DNA of 59,792 nt from an uncultured Dokdonella sp. (lineage in GTDB: Bacteria; Pseudomonadota; Gammaproteobacteria; Xanthomonadales; Rhodanobacteraceae): contig CAKSZY010000014.1 of assembly GCA_934526015.1 (NCBI GenBank), positions 1-59,792 of the forward strand. The letters run 5' to 3'. Below the pieces are notes generated by a model. It ran no database searches. It had not been told where the DNA came from and saw only the letters and a program-made list of their open reading frames with translations. Of this stretch, positions 17,402-26,036 are shown one piece after another (positions within the stretch are counted from its first letter, which is position 1; every line of letters begins with the position of its first letter). A program made the position numbers and the translations under genes.

Positions 17402-18307
17402 TCAGGCGTCGAGCGCGGAACAGACCTTGTTGCGGCCGTCCTGCTTGGCCCGGTAGAGCTGGGCATCGGCGGCCCGCAGCAGATCGCCGGTGCCGCTCAT
17501 GCCGTTCTCCCAGGCGGCGGCGCCGATGCTGACGGTGACCTGCTGCGGCCCGCCGGGCAGGGTCAGCGACAGCCCGGCGATGCCCTCGCGCAGGCGTTCG
17601 GCAAAGCGCACCGCCTGGGCGAGCGCATGCTCGGGCAGCACCACGGCGAACTCCTCGCCGCCGATGCGGGCGGTGATGAACTCCTCGCGGGCCAGCCCGC
17701 GCAAGGCGAGGGCGACCTTCTTCAGCACGGCATCGCCGGCCGGATGGCCGAAGCGGTCGTTGATCGACTTGAAGTGATCGAGATCCATGATCAGCAGCAC
17801 GAGCGGGCGCTTGTGGTTGGCCGCGCGGGCGAGTTCCTTCTCCAGCAGTTCGATGAACTGGCGGCGGTTGTAGAGGTCGGTCAGCGGGTCGGCGGTGGCG
17901 AGCTGGTAGATCTCCTCGTGGTAGCGCGCCTCGACCGAGGTCCGGTCCATGAACTTCAGCACGCAGCTGCCGACCGCGATGTGGTCGCCGTCCTTCAGCT
18001 CGGCCTCGATGATCGGCTGATCGTTGAGGAAGGTCTTGTTGGTCGAGTCGAGGTCCTTGATGCGGTAGCCGGCCGGCTCCAGCCAGATGCGGCAATGCTC
18101 GCGCGACACGCTGCGCTCGAGGATCTGGAACTCGGCCTCCGGCGAACGGCCGATGACCAGCGGGTTTTCGTCGAGATCGATGCGCTGGCCGAGACGCTGG
18201 CCCTGCAGCACGACCAGGCAGGCCGGCTCGTGGCCGCTGCCGCCGTTGCGCTGCGGACGCATCGTGCGACGTTGCGTGGTACTGGCATCGCTGTCGCGCG
18301 GAGTCAT
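17402..18307 (-). CDS. FHA-GGDEF diguanylate cyclase
   Basis: Cytoplasmic signalling protein of 301 aa. An FHA domain (about 28-105; LVIGRSPEAEF, SVSREHCRIW, DLDSTNKTFLND) would bind a phosphothreonine partner. A GGDEF domain (about 135-300) has active-site motif GGEEF, plus DPLTDLYNRRQF and MDLDHFKSINDRFGH, as expected of an active c-di-GMP synthase. No RxxD inhibitory site is seen upstream of GGEEF, so product inhibition may be absent. There are no membrane segments. The start at 18307 has GGGGGAT upstream; an ATG at 18325 would add six residues. Confidence 0.9.
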   Translation of the reverse strand: MTPRDSDASTTQRRTMRPQRNGGSGHEPACLVVLQGQRLGQRIDLDENPLVIGRSPEAEFQILERSVSREHCRIWLEPAGYRIKDLDSTNKTFLNDQPIIEAELKDGDHIAVGSCVLKFMDRTSVEARYHEEIYQLATADPLTDLYNRRQFIELLEKELARAANHKRPLVLLIMDLDHFKSINDRFGHPAGDAVLKKVALALRGLAREEFITARIGGEEFAVVLPEHALAQAVRFAERLREGIAGLSLTLPGGPQQVTVSIGAAAWENGMSGTGDLLRAADAQLYRAKQDGRNKVCSALDA

Positions 18308-18401
18308 GCCGTGTGGATCCCCCATAGGCGCCGGCGTGGCCGGCGCGACCCTTCTCACCCGGGCGATTCTACGCAAATGGCGGCGTCGTGCGTGCAGGCC
18401 C

Positions 18402-20633
18402 TCAGGTGGCCACCGGCAGCAGCGAAAGATCGGCCACGCGCAGGAACATCGCACGCAGGCGCGCCAGCAGGGCGAGCCGGTTCGCGCGCACGGCCGGATC
18501 GTCGGCCATGACCATGACCGCTTCGAACCAGGCGTCGACCGGTGCGCGCAGTGCGGCCAGCCGGCGCAGGGTGCCGACGTGGTCGCCGGCGGCGACCAGC
18601 GGGGCGAGGTCGTGTTCGGTCACGGCGATCGCCTCGACCAGTTCGCGTTCGGCCCCGGCCTCGACCAGGTTCGCGTCGATCAGCGTTGCCGGCGTGCCAC
18701 CGGCCTGGCGCAGCAGGTTGCCGATGCGCTTGTTCGCGGCGGCGAGTGCCGGCGCTTCCGGCAGGCGCGCGAAGTCGGCGAGCGCGCGCAGGCGACGGTC
18801 GAAATCGACCAGCGACGCCGGTGCCAGCGCGCGCACGGCCTCGAACGCCTCGCTGCCGAAACCCTGGTCGGCGTAGTAGCCGCGCAGGCGGTCGAAGATG
18901 AAGCCGTACAGCTCGTCGGCGAGGGCGGCGCGGCGTGCACCGGCGTCGAGCACCGGCGGCTTGCCGTCCTTGCCCTTGCCGAGCCCGGCGACGAGGGCCT
19001 GCTCCGGCAACAGCTCGAGGGCCTCGGCAAGCAGGGCGCGCAGGTCGAGATCGAGCCCGCCTTCGACGAAGGTGCGGGCGAGGCCGAGTGCGGCCCGGCG
19101 CAGGGCAAACGGATCCTTGTTGCCGCTCGGCTTGAGGCCGACGGCGAAGATGCCGGCCAGCGTGTCGAGGCGCTCGGCCACGGCCAGTACCTGGGCGACC
19201 TTGCCGGTCGCGATGCCGTCGCCGGCAAAGCGCGGGCGGTAGAACTGGTCGAGCGCTTCGGCGACCTCGGCGGCCTCGGGTCGTTCGCCCTGGCTCGCGT
19301 AGCAGCGACCCATCACGCCCTGCAGCTCGGGGAACTCGCCGACCATGCGCGACATCAGATCGCACTTCGACAGCGCGGCGGCGCGGGTGGCGAGGCCGGC
19401 ATCGACGCCGACACGGTTGGCGATGACGCGCGCGAGCTCGGCGACGCGCACGCATTTTTCCCACACGCTGCCGAGCGCATGCTGGTAGGTGACCGTCTTC
19501 AGCGCATCCTGCCACGCGGCCAGCGGCTGCTTGCGGTCCTCGTCATAAAAGAACCTGGCATCGGCGAAGCGCGGGCGGATCACCCGTTCGTAGCCCTTGC
19601 GGATCTCCGCCGGGTCTTTCGATTCGATGTTGGCGATGCCGAAGAACCAAGAGCTCAGGGTGCGGAACGACATTACATCAATGGGTATTCCATCTGCACT
19701 CTGAACGGACGCATGCAAATCAGCAGGCACGGCCTGTCTTTCATATGTCGAGACGAATCGCTGGTTTCCTTCCATAGTCGCTCTAAGCGCCTCATGGGGA
19801 AGCTCAAGATACTCGTCATCGAATTTGCACAGGATCGGCACAGGCCATTCGGTAAGGTTTACCAGTTCGTCCAAAAGTGCGGGTGGTAGTACAGGCAGGA
19901 GGTCGAGACCAGCGGCAGTCGCGGTCGTGCGGCACTGGTCCTTGATTGTTCTACGACGTTCGTCCGACGAAACCATGACCTTTGCTGCGTACAGTGCTTC
20001 GTAGTAGGCGTCGGCATCGGCGACGTGCACCGGCTGCGGATGATGGAAGCGGTGGCCGCGCGAGTGCCGGCCCGAGCGCAGGCCGAACAGTTCCATGTCG
20101 ACGACATCGCTGCCGTGCAGGACGACCAGCCAGTGCGCCGGGCGCACGAAGCTGAAGTCGTGATCGCCCCAGCGCATCGGTTTCGGGATCGGCAGCGCCT
20201 TGACCGCTTCGGCGACGATCTCCGGCACCAGCGCCGCGGTCGCCTGGCCCGGCTTCTCGCTGCGCGCGACGAAACGCTCGCCCTTGGCGTCGCGGCTGCG
20301 TTCGAGCGCCTCGACGGCGATGCCGTTCTTCGCCGCGAAGCCCTTCAGCGCCGGCGTCGGCGCGCCGCCGGCGTCGAGGCCGATGTCGAGATACGGGCCG
20401 AGCACTTCGGATTTCTGCGTCGGCTGCAGGTGCGCGACCGCCGGCACCTGCACGGCCAGGCGGCGCGGCGAACACCACGTGCGCGCGTTCGCGGCGTCGG
20501 CGGCGATGCCGCGTCTGGCGAGGCCGTCGACGATGCCGGCGGCGAAGGCGGTGGCGAGTTCGTCGAGCGCCTTCGGCGGCAGTTCCTCGGTGCCGAGTTC
20601 GATCAGCAGCGGCGCGGTGTCGTGGCTCGTCAT
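18402..20633 (-). CDS. glyS: Glycyl-tRNA synthetase beta subunit
   Basis: Tetrameric-type GlyRS beta chain of 743 aa, which provides tRNA binding and most of the structural body. It begins with LLIELGTEELPPKAL, the family signature, and includes MRWGDHDFSFVRPAHWLV, ANIESKDP and a C-terminal anticodon-binding-like domain. The start overlaps the glyQ stop by one base (TGATG), so the subunits are translationally coupled. The central part, about 19620-19980, has a much lower GC content than the flanks while remaining in frame; see the separate entry. Confidence 0.96.
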   Translation of the reverse strand: MTSHDTAPLLIELGTEELPPKALDELATAFAAGIVDGLARRGIAADAANARTWCSPRRLAVQVPAVAHLQPTQKSEVLGPYLDIGLDAGGAPTPALKGFAAKNGIAVEALERSRDAKGERFVARSEKPGQATAALVPEIVAEAVKALPIPKPMRWGDHDFSFVRPAHWLVVLHGSDVVDMELFGLRSGRHSRGHRFHHPQPVHVADADAYYEALYAAKVMVSSDERRRTIKDQCRTTATAAGLDLLPVLPPALLDELVNLTEWPVPILCKFDDEYLELPHEALRATMEGNQRFVSTYERQAVPADLHASVQSADGIPIDVMSFRTLSSWFFGIANIESKDPAEIRKGYERVIRPRFADARFFYDEDRKQPLAAWQDALKTVTYQHALGSVWEKCVRVAELARVIANRVGVDAGLATRAAALSKCDLMSRMVGEFPELQGVMGRCYASQGERPEAAEVAEALDQFYRPRFAGDGIATGKVAQVLAVAERLDTLAGIFAVGLKPSGNKDPFALRRAALGLARTFVEGGLDLDLRALLAEALELLPEQALVAGLGKGKDGKPPVLDAGARRAALADELYGFIFDRLRGYYADQGFGSEAFEAVRALAPASLVDFDRRLRALADFARLPEAPALAAANKRIGNLLRQAGGTPATLIDANLVEAGAERELVEAIAVTEHDLAPLVAAGDHVGTLRRLAALRAPVDAWFEAVMVMADDPAVRANRLALLARLRAMFLRVADLSLLPVAT
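19620..19980 (-). other. Low-GC segment inside glyS
   Basis: Counted by 60-nt rows, GC is 32/60, 31/60 and 29/60 for 19681-19860, and about 58-60% to 19980. Nearby glyS sequence reaches 44/60 at 19021-19080. The segment encodes about residues 220-340, including MSFRTLSSWFFGIANIESKDP. The reading frame and conserved blocks are intact, so the gene is probably functional. Replacement by recombination with a lower-GC glyS allele is the simplest explanation. Confidence 0.65.
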
Positions 20634-21538
20634 CACGCAGCCTCCCGTGACGTGCGCAGACCGGGGAAGCCGAGCTTCTCGCGCTGGGCGAAATACGCCT
20701 CGGCGACCGCGCGCGCGAGCGTGCGCACGCGCAGGATGAAGCGCTGGCGTTCGGTCACGCTGATCGCGCGGCGTGCATCGAGCAGGTTGAAGGTGTGGCT
20801 GGCCTTCATCACCTGTTCGTAGGCCGGCAGCGGCAGGCCGGCGGCGACCAGGCGCGTGGCTTCGCCTTCGCAGGTGTCGAACCAGGCGAACAGCTTGTCG
20901 ACGTTGGCGTGCTCGAAGTTGTAGGTGCTCTGCTCGACTTCGTTCTGGTGGAACACGTCGCCGTAGGTGACCACGCCGTGCGGCGCCACCGTCCACACCA
21001 GGTCGTAGACGTTGTCGACGTTCTGCAGATACATGGCGAGGCGTTCGAGACCGTAGGTGATCTCGCCGGTGACCGGCCGGCACTCGAGGCCGCCGGCTTG
21101 CTGGAAATAGGTGAACTGGGTGACTTCCATGCCGTTCAACCAGACTTCCCAGCCGAGCCCCCAGGCGCCGAGCGTCGGCGATTCCCAGTTGTCCTCGACG
21201 AAGCGCAGGTCGTGCACGAGCGGATCGATGCCGAGTGCCTTCAGCGAGCCGATGTAGCGTTCGAGGATGTCGTCCGGATTCGGCTTCAGCACGACCTGGT
21301 ACTGGTAGTAATGCTGCAGGCGGTTCGGATTCTGGCCGTAGCGGCCGTCGGTCGGCCGCCGCGAAGGCTGCACGTAGGCCGCCGTCCACGGCTCGGGGCC
21401 GAGGGCGCGCAGGAAGGTGGCCGGATGGAAGGTGCCGGCACCGACCTCGGTGTCGAGCGGCTGGATCAGCACGCAGCCCTGGCCTGCCCAGTACTGGTTG
21501 AGGGTCTGGATGACGTCCTGGAAGGTCGGTCCTGCCAT
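20633..21538 (-). CDS. glyQ: Glycyl-tRNA synthetase alpha subunit
   Basis: Catalytic subunit of the alpha2beta2 GlyRS, 301 aa. Signatures are [21 protein letters not shown]-type [38 protein letters not shown] (class II motif region) and FTYFQQAGG. It activates glycine and charges tRNA-Gly together with GlyS. A TATACT hexamer on this strand (21577-21572) is a plausible -10, giving a leader of about 28 nt. The divergent neighbour is a GspE/PilB-type ATPase. Confidence 0.97.
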   Translation of the reverse strand: MAGPTFQDVIQTLNQYWAGQGCVLIQPLDTEVGAGTFHPATFLRALGPEPWTAAYVQPSRRPTDGRYGQNPNRLQHYYQYQVVLKPNPDDILERYIGSLKALGIDPLVHDLRFVEDNWESPTLGAWGLGWEVWLNGMEVTQFTYFQQAGGLECRPVTGEITYGLERLAMYLQNVDNVYDLVWTVAPHGVVTYGDVFHQNEVEQSTYNFEHANVDKLFAWFDTCEGEATRLVAAGLPLPAYEQVMKASHTFNLLDARRAISVTERQRFILRVRTLARAVAEAYFAQREKLGFPGLRTSREAA

Positions 21539-21609
21539 GCGGTTCTCACGGGGGCGTCGGCAAAGCGCGCTAGTATAACGACGCCGCCCGCCCGCCGAGG
21601 ACGACCTGC

Positions 21610-23439
21610 ATGGCCACGCAATCGATGCGACCGCCGAAGGCCCCGCCGGCCGCGGACGCCGCACCGCCGTTCGGTCGCCACGTGCGCCTCGAACTCGACG
21701 AGACGCTGGCCGCGCTGCACGCGGACGGCCTCATCACCGAGGCCGACGTCAAGCGCGTGCGTGCCGACGTGCGCACCGCTCGCGGACGCCTCGAGCTGCA
21801 TCCGCTGGCACTCATCGCCAACCTCAAGTTCGACGACGCGCGCAATCCCGGCAAGCCGCTCAGCGTCGAGGTGCTGACCCAGTGGCTGGCTGCGCGCGCG
21901 AAGCTGCCCTACCTCAAGATCGATCCGATGAAGATCGACGTGGCGGCGGTGACCCAGGTCGTCAGCCATGCCTATGCGCAGCGCTACCGCATCCTGCCGG
22001 TGGCGGTCAGCGAGCTGCAGGTCGTGTTCGCCACCTCGGAACCGTTCGACACGCGCTGGATGGCCGACCTCGGCCACATCCTGCGCCGTGACCTCCAGCG
22101 CGTGGTCGCCAGTCCGCTCGACGTCAGCCGCTACCTCACCGAATGGTGGGGCGTGCAGCGCTCGATCCAGCGCGCCAAGGACGCCAAGATCGAAGCCAAC
22201 GACGGTCGCGCGATCCTCAACTTCGAGCAGCTCGTCGAGCTCGGCAAGACCGGCGAGGTCGGCGTTGACGACCGCCACGTCGTGCACATCGTCGACTGGC
22301 TGCTGCAGTACGCCTTCGAGCAGCGCGCCTCGGACATCCATCTCGAGCCGCGACGCGAATCGAGCCTGATCCGCTTCCGCATCGACGGCGTCATGCACAA
22401 GGTGTTCGAGTTGCCGACGCCGGTGATGACCGCGGTGACCTCGCGCATCAAGATCCTCGGCCGCATGGACGTCGCCGAGAAGCGCCGTCCGCAGGACGGC
22501 CGCATCAAGACGCGCTCGCAGGGCGGGCGCGAGGTGGAACTGCGCCTGTCGACGATGCCGACCGCCTTCGGCGAGAAGGTCGTCATGCGCATCTTCGATC
22601 CCGACATCGTCGTCAAGGAGTTCCGCCAGCTCGGCTTCGCCCCCGACGAGGAAGCGCTCTGGCGCGAGATGGTCGAGCGCCCGCACGGCATCGTCCTCGT
22701 CACCGGGCCGACCGGCTCGGGCAAGACCACCACGCTGTACTCGACCCTGAAGGTGCTGGCCACGCCGGATCTCAACGTCTGCACGGTCGAGGACCCGATC
22801 GAGATGGTGAGTCCCGAGTTCAACCAGATGCAGGTGCACAACGCGATCGATCTCGACTTCGCCGCCGGCGTGCGCACGCTGATGCGCCAGGATCCCGACA
22901 TCATCATGGTCGGCGAGATCCGCGACCTCGAGACCGCGCAGATGGCCGTGCAGGCCTCGCTGACCGGCCACCTCGTGCTGTCGACCCTGCACACCAACGA
23001 TGCGCCGAGCGCGCTGACCCGCCTGCTCGACCTCGGCGTGCCGAACTACCTGATCCAGTCGACCCTGACCGGCGTGGTCGCCCAGCGCCTCGTGCGCACG
23101 CTGTGCCCGCATTGCAAGGCGCCGGCGCCGCTCGACGTGCGCGCCTGGGCGGCGCTGACCCATCGCTGGTCGCTGCCGGTGCCGGAGCAGACCTATGCCC
23201 CGAAGGGATGCCTGGAATGCCGCAAGACCGGCTTCCTCGGTCGCACCGGCATCTACGAGATGATGCGCATCTCGCCGCCGCTGCGCGCCCTGATCCAGCC
23301 GAACATGGATCTCGCCAAGGTCGGCGAGACGGCGCTCGCCGAGGGCATGCGGCCATTGCGCGTGTCGGCCGCGGCCCATGTCGCCCGCGGCGTCACCACG
23401 GTGCGCGAGGTGATGAACGTGCTGCCGCCGGTGGAATGA
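21610..23439 (+). CDS. GspE/PilB-family secretion or pilus assembly ATPase
   Basis: Hexameric traffic ATPase of 609 aa. It has an N-terminal MshEN-like region (about 20-190), then the catalytic core with ASDIHLEPR, Walker [11 protein letters not shown] (about 366-375), the Asp box, Walker B ([14 protein letters not shown]) and His box ([11 protein letters not shown]). A tetracysteine zinc module CPHC...CLEC lies at about 500-540. It powers type IV pilus or type II secretion motors. No pilC, pilD or secretin gene is nearby, so it is an orphan here and the assigned system is uncertain. Confidence 0.92.
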   Translation: MATQSMRPPKAPPAADAAPPFGRHVRLELDETLAALHADGLITEADVKRVRADVRTARGRLELHPLALIANLKFDDARNPGKPLSVEVLTQWLAARAKLPYLKIDPMKIDVAAVTQVVSHAYAQRYRILPVAVSELQVVFATSEPFDTRWMADLGHILRRDLQRVVASPLDVSRYLTEWWGVQRSIQRAKDAKIEANDGRAILNFEQLVELGKTGEVGVDDRHVVHIVDWLLQYAFEQRASDIHLEPRRESSLIRFRIDGVMHKVFELPTPVMTAVTSRIKILGRMDVAEKRRPQDGRIKTRSQGGREVELRLSTMPTAFGEKVVMRIFDPDIVVKEFRQLGFAPDEEALWREMVERPHGIVLVTGPTGSGKTTTLYSTLKVLATPDLNVCTVEDPIEMVSPEFNQMQVHNAIDLDFAAGVRTLMRQDPDIIMVGEIRDLETAQMAVQASLTGHLVLSTLHTNDAPSALTRLLDLGVPNYLIQSTLTGVVAQRLVRTLCPHCKAPAPLDVRAWAALTHRWSLPVPEQTYAPKGCLECRKTGFLGRTGIYEMMRISPPLRALIQPNMDLAKVGETALAEGMRPLRVSAAAHVARGVTTVREVMNVLPPVE

Positions 23440-23481
23440 CGCGAGGTCGGGCGGCGCGGCCGGCAGGGGCCGGCGGCAGAC

Positions 23482-23697
23482 CTACTTGCGGGCGCGATGG
23501 GCGCGGCGGATCGCCTGCAGCGGATCGCCGAGCTTGAGGCCGGAAAGATAATCGTTGATCGCCTCGTTGGTGACGTCGTAGAGCGGACGCCCCATCACCG
23601 CCGCAGCCGCCTTCAGGCTGTCGCGCATGCGCTTGGAAACGCGCAGGCTGGCGTCGCGGGCATCCTCGACCTCGGCAACGGATCTCTTCACGGCCAT
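23482..23697 (-). CDS. Ribbon-helix-helix-like small regulator
   Basis: Protein of 71 aa. The pattern LRVSKRMRDSLKAAAAVMGRPLYDVTNEAINDYLSGL (residues 18-54) fits an RHH/Arc-type fold: a short strand followed by two helices. The charged tail (RRAHRARK) is basic. It resembles orphan antitoxins or autorepressors, but no toxin gene adjoins it. A perfect 8-bp palindrome lies 33-54 nt upstream of its ATG and could be its operator. AAAAAGGTG precedes the start. Confidence 0.65.
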   Translation of the reverse strand: MAVKRSVAEVEDARDASLRVSKRMRDSLKAAAAVMGRPLYDVTNEAINDYLSGLKLGDPLQAIRRAHRARK

Positions 23698-23729
23698 GAT
23701 TCACCTTTTTCAGAACGCAACGTGGAGTG

Positions 23730-23751
23730 CTTCGGGAAAAATGTCCCGAAG
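23730..23751 (-). promoter_or_regulatory. Palindromic operator candidate
   Basis: CTTCGGGA (23730-23737) and TCCCGAAG (23744-23751) are perfect inverted arms with a 6-nt spacer. The site lies 33-54 nt upstream of the RHH-like gene start and just downstream of a TTGAAT (-35-like, 23764-23759). Its position suits autorepression by a dimeric RHH protein. It could instead be only an RNA hairpin. Confidence 0.4.
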
Positions 23752-23837
23752 GCACGACATTCAAGTGTAGCCGCGAACCCGCGCAGCGGGGCGCAGGGCG
23801 CAAGCGGAGCAGGTAAGAATTTGTGAACGCGCGGCGT

Positions 23838-24608
23838 TCAGTTTTCGCCGGCAACGCCGGTGTCGCCGCGTGCCGGCCGGCGCGCGACCATGCGCGCGGC
23901 AATGATGCCGACCTCGTAGAGGATGCACATCGGGATCGCCAGCAGCAGCTGCGAGATGACGTCGGGCGGGGTCAGGATGGCGGCGATGACGAAGGCGCCG
24001 ACGATCGTGTACGGCCGGCTGCGGACCAGCTGTTCGGGGGTGACGGCGCCGATCGCGACGAGGATGACCAGGGCCACCGGCACCTCGAAGCAGAAACCGA
24101 AGGCGAGGAACAGGATCAGGGCGAAATCGAGGAAGCGGCTGATGTCGGGCATCACCGCGACGCCTTCCGGGGCGACGCTGGTCATGAAGGTGAAAATCGC
24201 CGGCAGCACGAGGTAGTAGGCGAACGCGCAGCCGACATAGAACAGCGTCACCGCCGATGCCAGCAGCGGCAGGGCGAGGCGGCGCTCGTGCCGGTACAGG
24301 CCCGGCGAGACGAACGACCAGGCCTGGTAGAGGATGAACGGCATCGCCAGGAACACGGCGGCAAAGAAGGCCAGTTTGAGCGGTGCGAAGAACGGCGAGG
24401 CGACGTCGGTGGCGATCATCGCGCCGCCGGCCGGCAGGTGTTCGAGCAGCGGTTTCGCCAGCCAGCCGTACAGGCGGTTGGCGAACGGGATCAGCACGAC
24501 GAGAATCGCCAGCACCGCCGCGACCGCCTTCAGCAGGCGCGCGCGCAGCTCGACGAGATGGGACATGAACGACTGTTCGCCGTCCGCGGGCGAATCAGCG
24601 TGGCTCAT
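23838..24608 (-). CDS. tatC: Sec-independent protein translocase TatC
   Basis: Core receptor of the twin-arginine translocase, 256 aa, with six transmembrane helices. The signature SHLVELRARLLKA at the N-terminus and the FAYYLVLP and LTPPDVISQ motifs are conserved. TatC with TatB recognises twin-arginine signal peptides. It overlaps the end of tatB by 14 nt. The C-terminal tail after the last helix is short and polar (ARRPARGDTGVAGEN). Confidence 0.97.
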   Translation of the reverse strand: MSHADSPADGEQSFMSHLVELRARLLKAVAAVLAILVVLIPFANRLYGWLAKPLLEHLPAGGAMIATDVASPFFAPLKLAFFAAVFLAMPFILYQAWSFVSPGLYRHERRLALPLLASAVTLFYVGCAFAYYLVLPAIFTFMTSVAPEGVAVMPDISRFLDFALILFLAFGFCFEVPVALVILVAIGAVTPEQLVRSRPYTIVGAFVIAAILTPPDVISQLLLAIPMCILYEVGIIAARMVARRPARGDTGVAGEN

Positions 24609-24912
24609 CGGACGGCGGATCGGCAGGTTTCGGAGCCGGCGGGACCGGATTCACCGCCGATTCGATGTCGGCGGCGGCGCGCCGCACTTCGGCGGCAAGG
24701 TCGAGTTCGCGTCCGCTGTCGCGGAGGCTGCGCTTGACGTCCTCGGCAGCCAGTTCGCGCTCGATCTCCGTGCGCACGCTCTGCCAGCTGTTGCGCGCGC
24801 GGCGCAGCAGCGCGCCGGCCGTGCGCGCGGCTGCGGGCAGGCGCTCGGGGCCGAGCACGAGCAGGGCAACGACCGCGATCAGGGCCATCTTGCCGAAGCT
24901 GAGTTCGAACAT
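24595..24912 (-). CDS. tatB: Sec-independent protein translocase TatB
   Basis: Protein of 105 aa with one N-terminal membrane helix. The start MFELSFGKMALIAVVALLVLGPERLP contains the conserved Glu of TatB near the membrane entrance and the GPERLP hinge. An amphipathic helix follows (about 27-85), then a Pro-rich tail. It works with TatC as the signal-peptide receptor. It lies 11 nt after tatA in the order tatA-tatB-tatC. Confidence 0.95.
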   Translation of the reverse strand: MFELSFGKMALIAVVALLVLGPERLPAAARTAGALLRRARNSWQSVRTEIERELAAEDVKRSLRDSGRELDLAAEVRRAAADIESAVNPVPPAPKPADPPSDEPR

Positions 24913-24923
24913 CGCGGCGGACC

Positions 24924-25145
24924 TCAGCGGTCGGCGTGTTCCCTGTCGCGCTCGCCGCTCGACGAGGCGACGGCGGGCGGGTCGGCCTTCAGTTCGGGCT
25001 TGTCGTCACCGTCGTTGAGGCCCTTGCGGAAGCTCTTGATCGCCGAGCCGAGATCACCGCCGATGTTGCGCAGCTTCTTCGTGCCGAACACGAGGGCCAC
25101 GATGACGAGCACGACGAGCCAGTGCCAGATGCTGAAACCACCCAT
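24924..25145 (-). CDS. tatA: Sec-independent protein translocase TatA
   Basis: Pore-forming subunit of 73 aa. It opens with [21 protein letters not shown], and the [23 protein letters not shown] amphipathic helix is the TatA signature. The ATG at 25145 is preferred over the GTG at 25154 because the family starts at MGGFS and a GGAG lies about 8-11 nt upstream. It heads the tatABC operon. Confidence 0.95.
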   Translation of the reverse strand: MGGFSIWHWLVVLVIVALVFGTKKLRNIGGDLGSAIKSFRKGLNDGDDKPELKADPPAVASSSGERDREHADR

Positions 25146-25190
25146 TTCGACCACTCCGGATTCTGCGGCGCGATCGGTGCGGGCGCCGGA

Positions 25191-25874
25191 CTACTGCGCA
25201 GTGTACTCCTCCAGGCGGTCGCGGAAATCGACGACCTGGACCGGCACGTCGGAAACACCGCCCTCGAAGATGCGTCGCGCCGTCACGCCGTCGCCATAGA
25301 CGGCCTGGTTGGCCTTGTTGTCGATCGACAGCACCGAGCCGTCGAGGGCGACACCGGCGAACAGGCCGCGCGCCCGCGAGTAGGAAAGGATCTCGGCCTT
25401 CAGCTGCGCATCGGTCGAAGCCTGCGCGGTGCGCCCGACCGGACCGGCGGCGGCCGAGGCATCGGCACCGAGGGTGAACTTGCCGTGCACGATCGAATCG
25501 ACGCCGCGCTGGGTGCGGAACACCAGCACGACATCGGTCGAGGACACGCCGGCCTGGAAACCGACGCTGCCGCCGGTGAGGTTGACGAAACTCGGGTTCG
25601 ACCAGGTGCCGTCGGCGGACTTCACCGAGATCAGGCCCTCGCCGCGGCGGCCGCCGACGACGAATCCGGCCTTGATGACGTCCGGCACCACGGCGATCGC
25701 GTGGGCACTGCCGAGCAGGTCGTGCGGAATCGCCTTGTCGGGCGCCTGCATGATCTCGTTGAGCACGCGCACGGCGTTCTCGGCGCGCACGAGCGGGGCG
25801 TCGGCCGCGGAAGCGTGCGCACAGGCGAGAGCGGGCACGAGGACGGCAAGCAGGACGCGCGACAGGAAGGGCAT
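25191..25874 (-). CDS. Secreted SYLF-domain (lipid-binding) protein
   Basis: Protein of 227 aa with a signal peptide (residues 1-23, cleavage near ASAAD) and a SYLF/Ysc84-like domain over nearly all of the mature part. Typical segments are IPHDLLGSAHAIAVVPDVIKAGFVVGGRRGEG, GFQAGVSSTDVVLVF, and LKAEILSYSRARGLFAGVALDGS. The eukaryotic counterparts bind phosphoinositides; the bacterial role is unclear, possibly outer-membrane lipid related. It lies upstream of tatA with a 45-nt gap, so co-transcription with tatABC is possible. Confidence 0.88.
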   Translation of the reverse strand: MPFLSRVLLAVLVPALACAHASAADAPLVRAENAVRVLNEIMQAPDKAIPHDLLGSAHAIAVVPDVIKAGFVVGGRRGEGLISVKSADGTWSNPSFVNLTGGSVGFQAGVSSTDVVLVFRTQRGVDSIVHGKFTLGADASAAAGPVGRTAQASTDAQLKAEILSYSRARGLFAGVALDGSVLSIDNKANQAVYGDGVTARRIFEGGVSDVPVQVVDFRDRLEEYTAQ

Positions 25875-25974
25875 CGGGGACTCCGGGCAGGTCAATCCGG
25901 CCAAGCTAGCAGGCCAAGCTGAGCGCGTGATGAAGCGGGCGCTGCGATCGGTGCGGGCATGCCGCATCGGCAGG

Positions 25975-26030
25975 GCGCAGCTTGCTGCGCAAGACGTGAC
26001 GAAGGAGCAGCGCAGCAAGCTGCGCGCTAC
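25975..26030. repeat. Inverted REP pair
   Basis: GCGCAGCTTGCTGCGC at 25975-25990 and its exact reverse complement at 26010-26025 face each other across 19 nt. The second, read on the minus strand, is preceded by GTAG (26030-26027), as in GTAG-type REP elements. It lies 7 nt beyond the stop of the CTERM protein gene and may stabilise its transcript. The core AGCTTGCT is shared with the array at 59619-59792. Confidence 0.8.
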
Positions 26031-26036
26031 GCGAGA

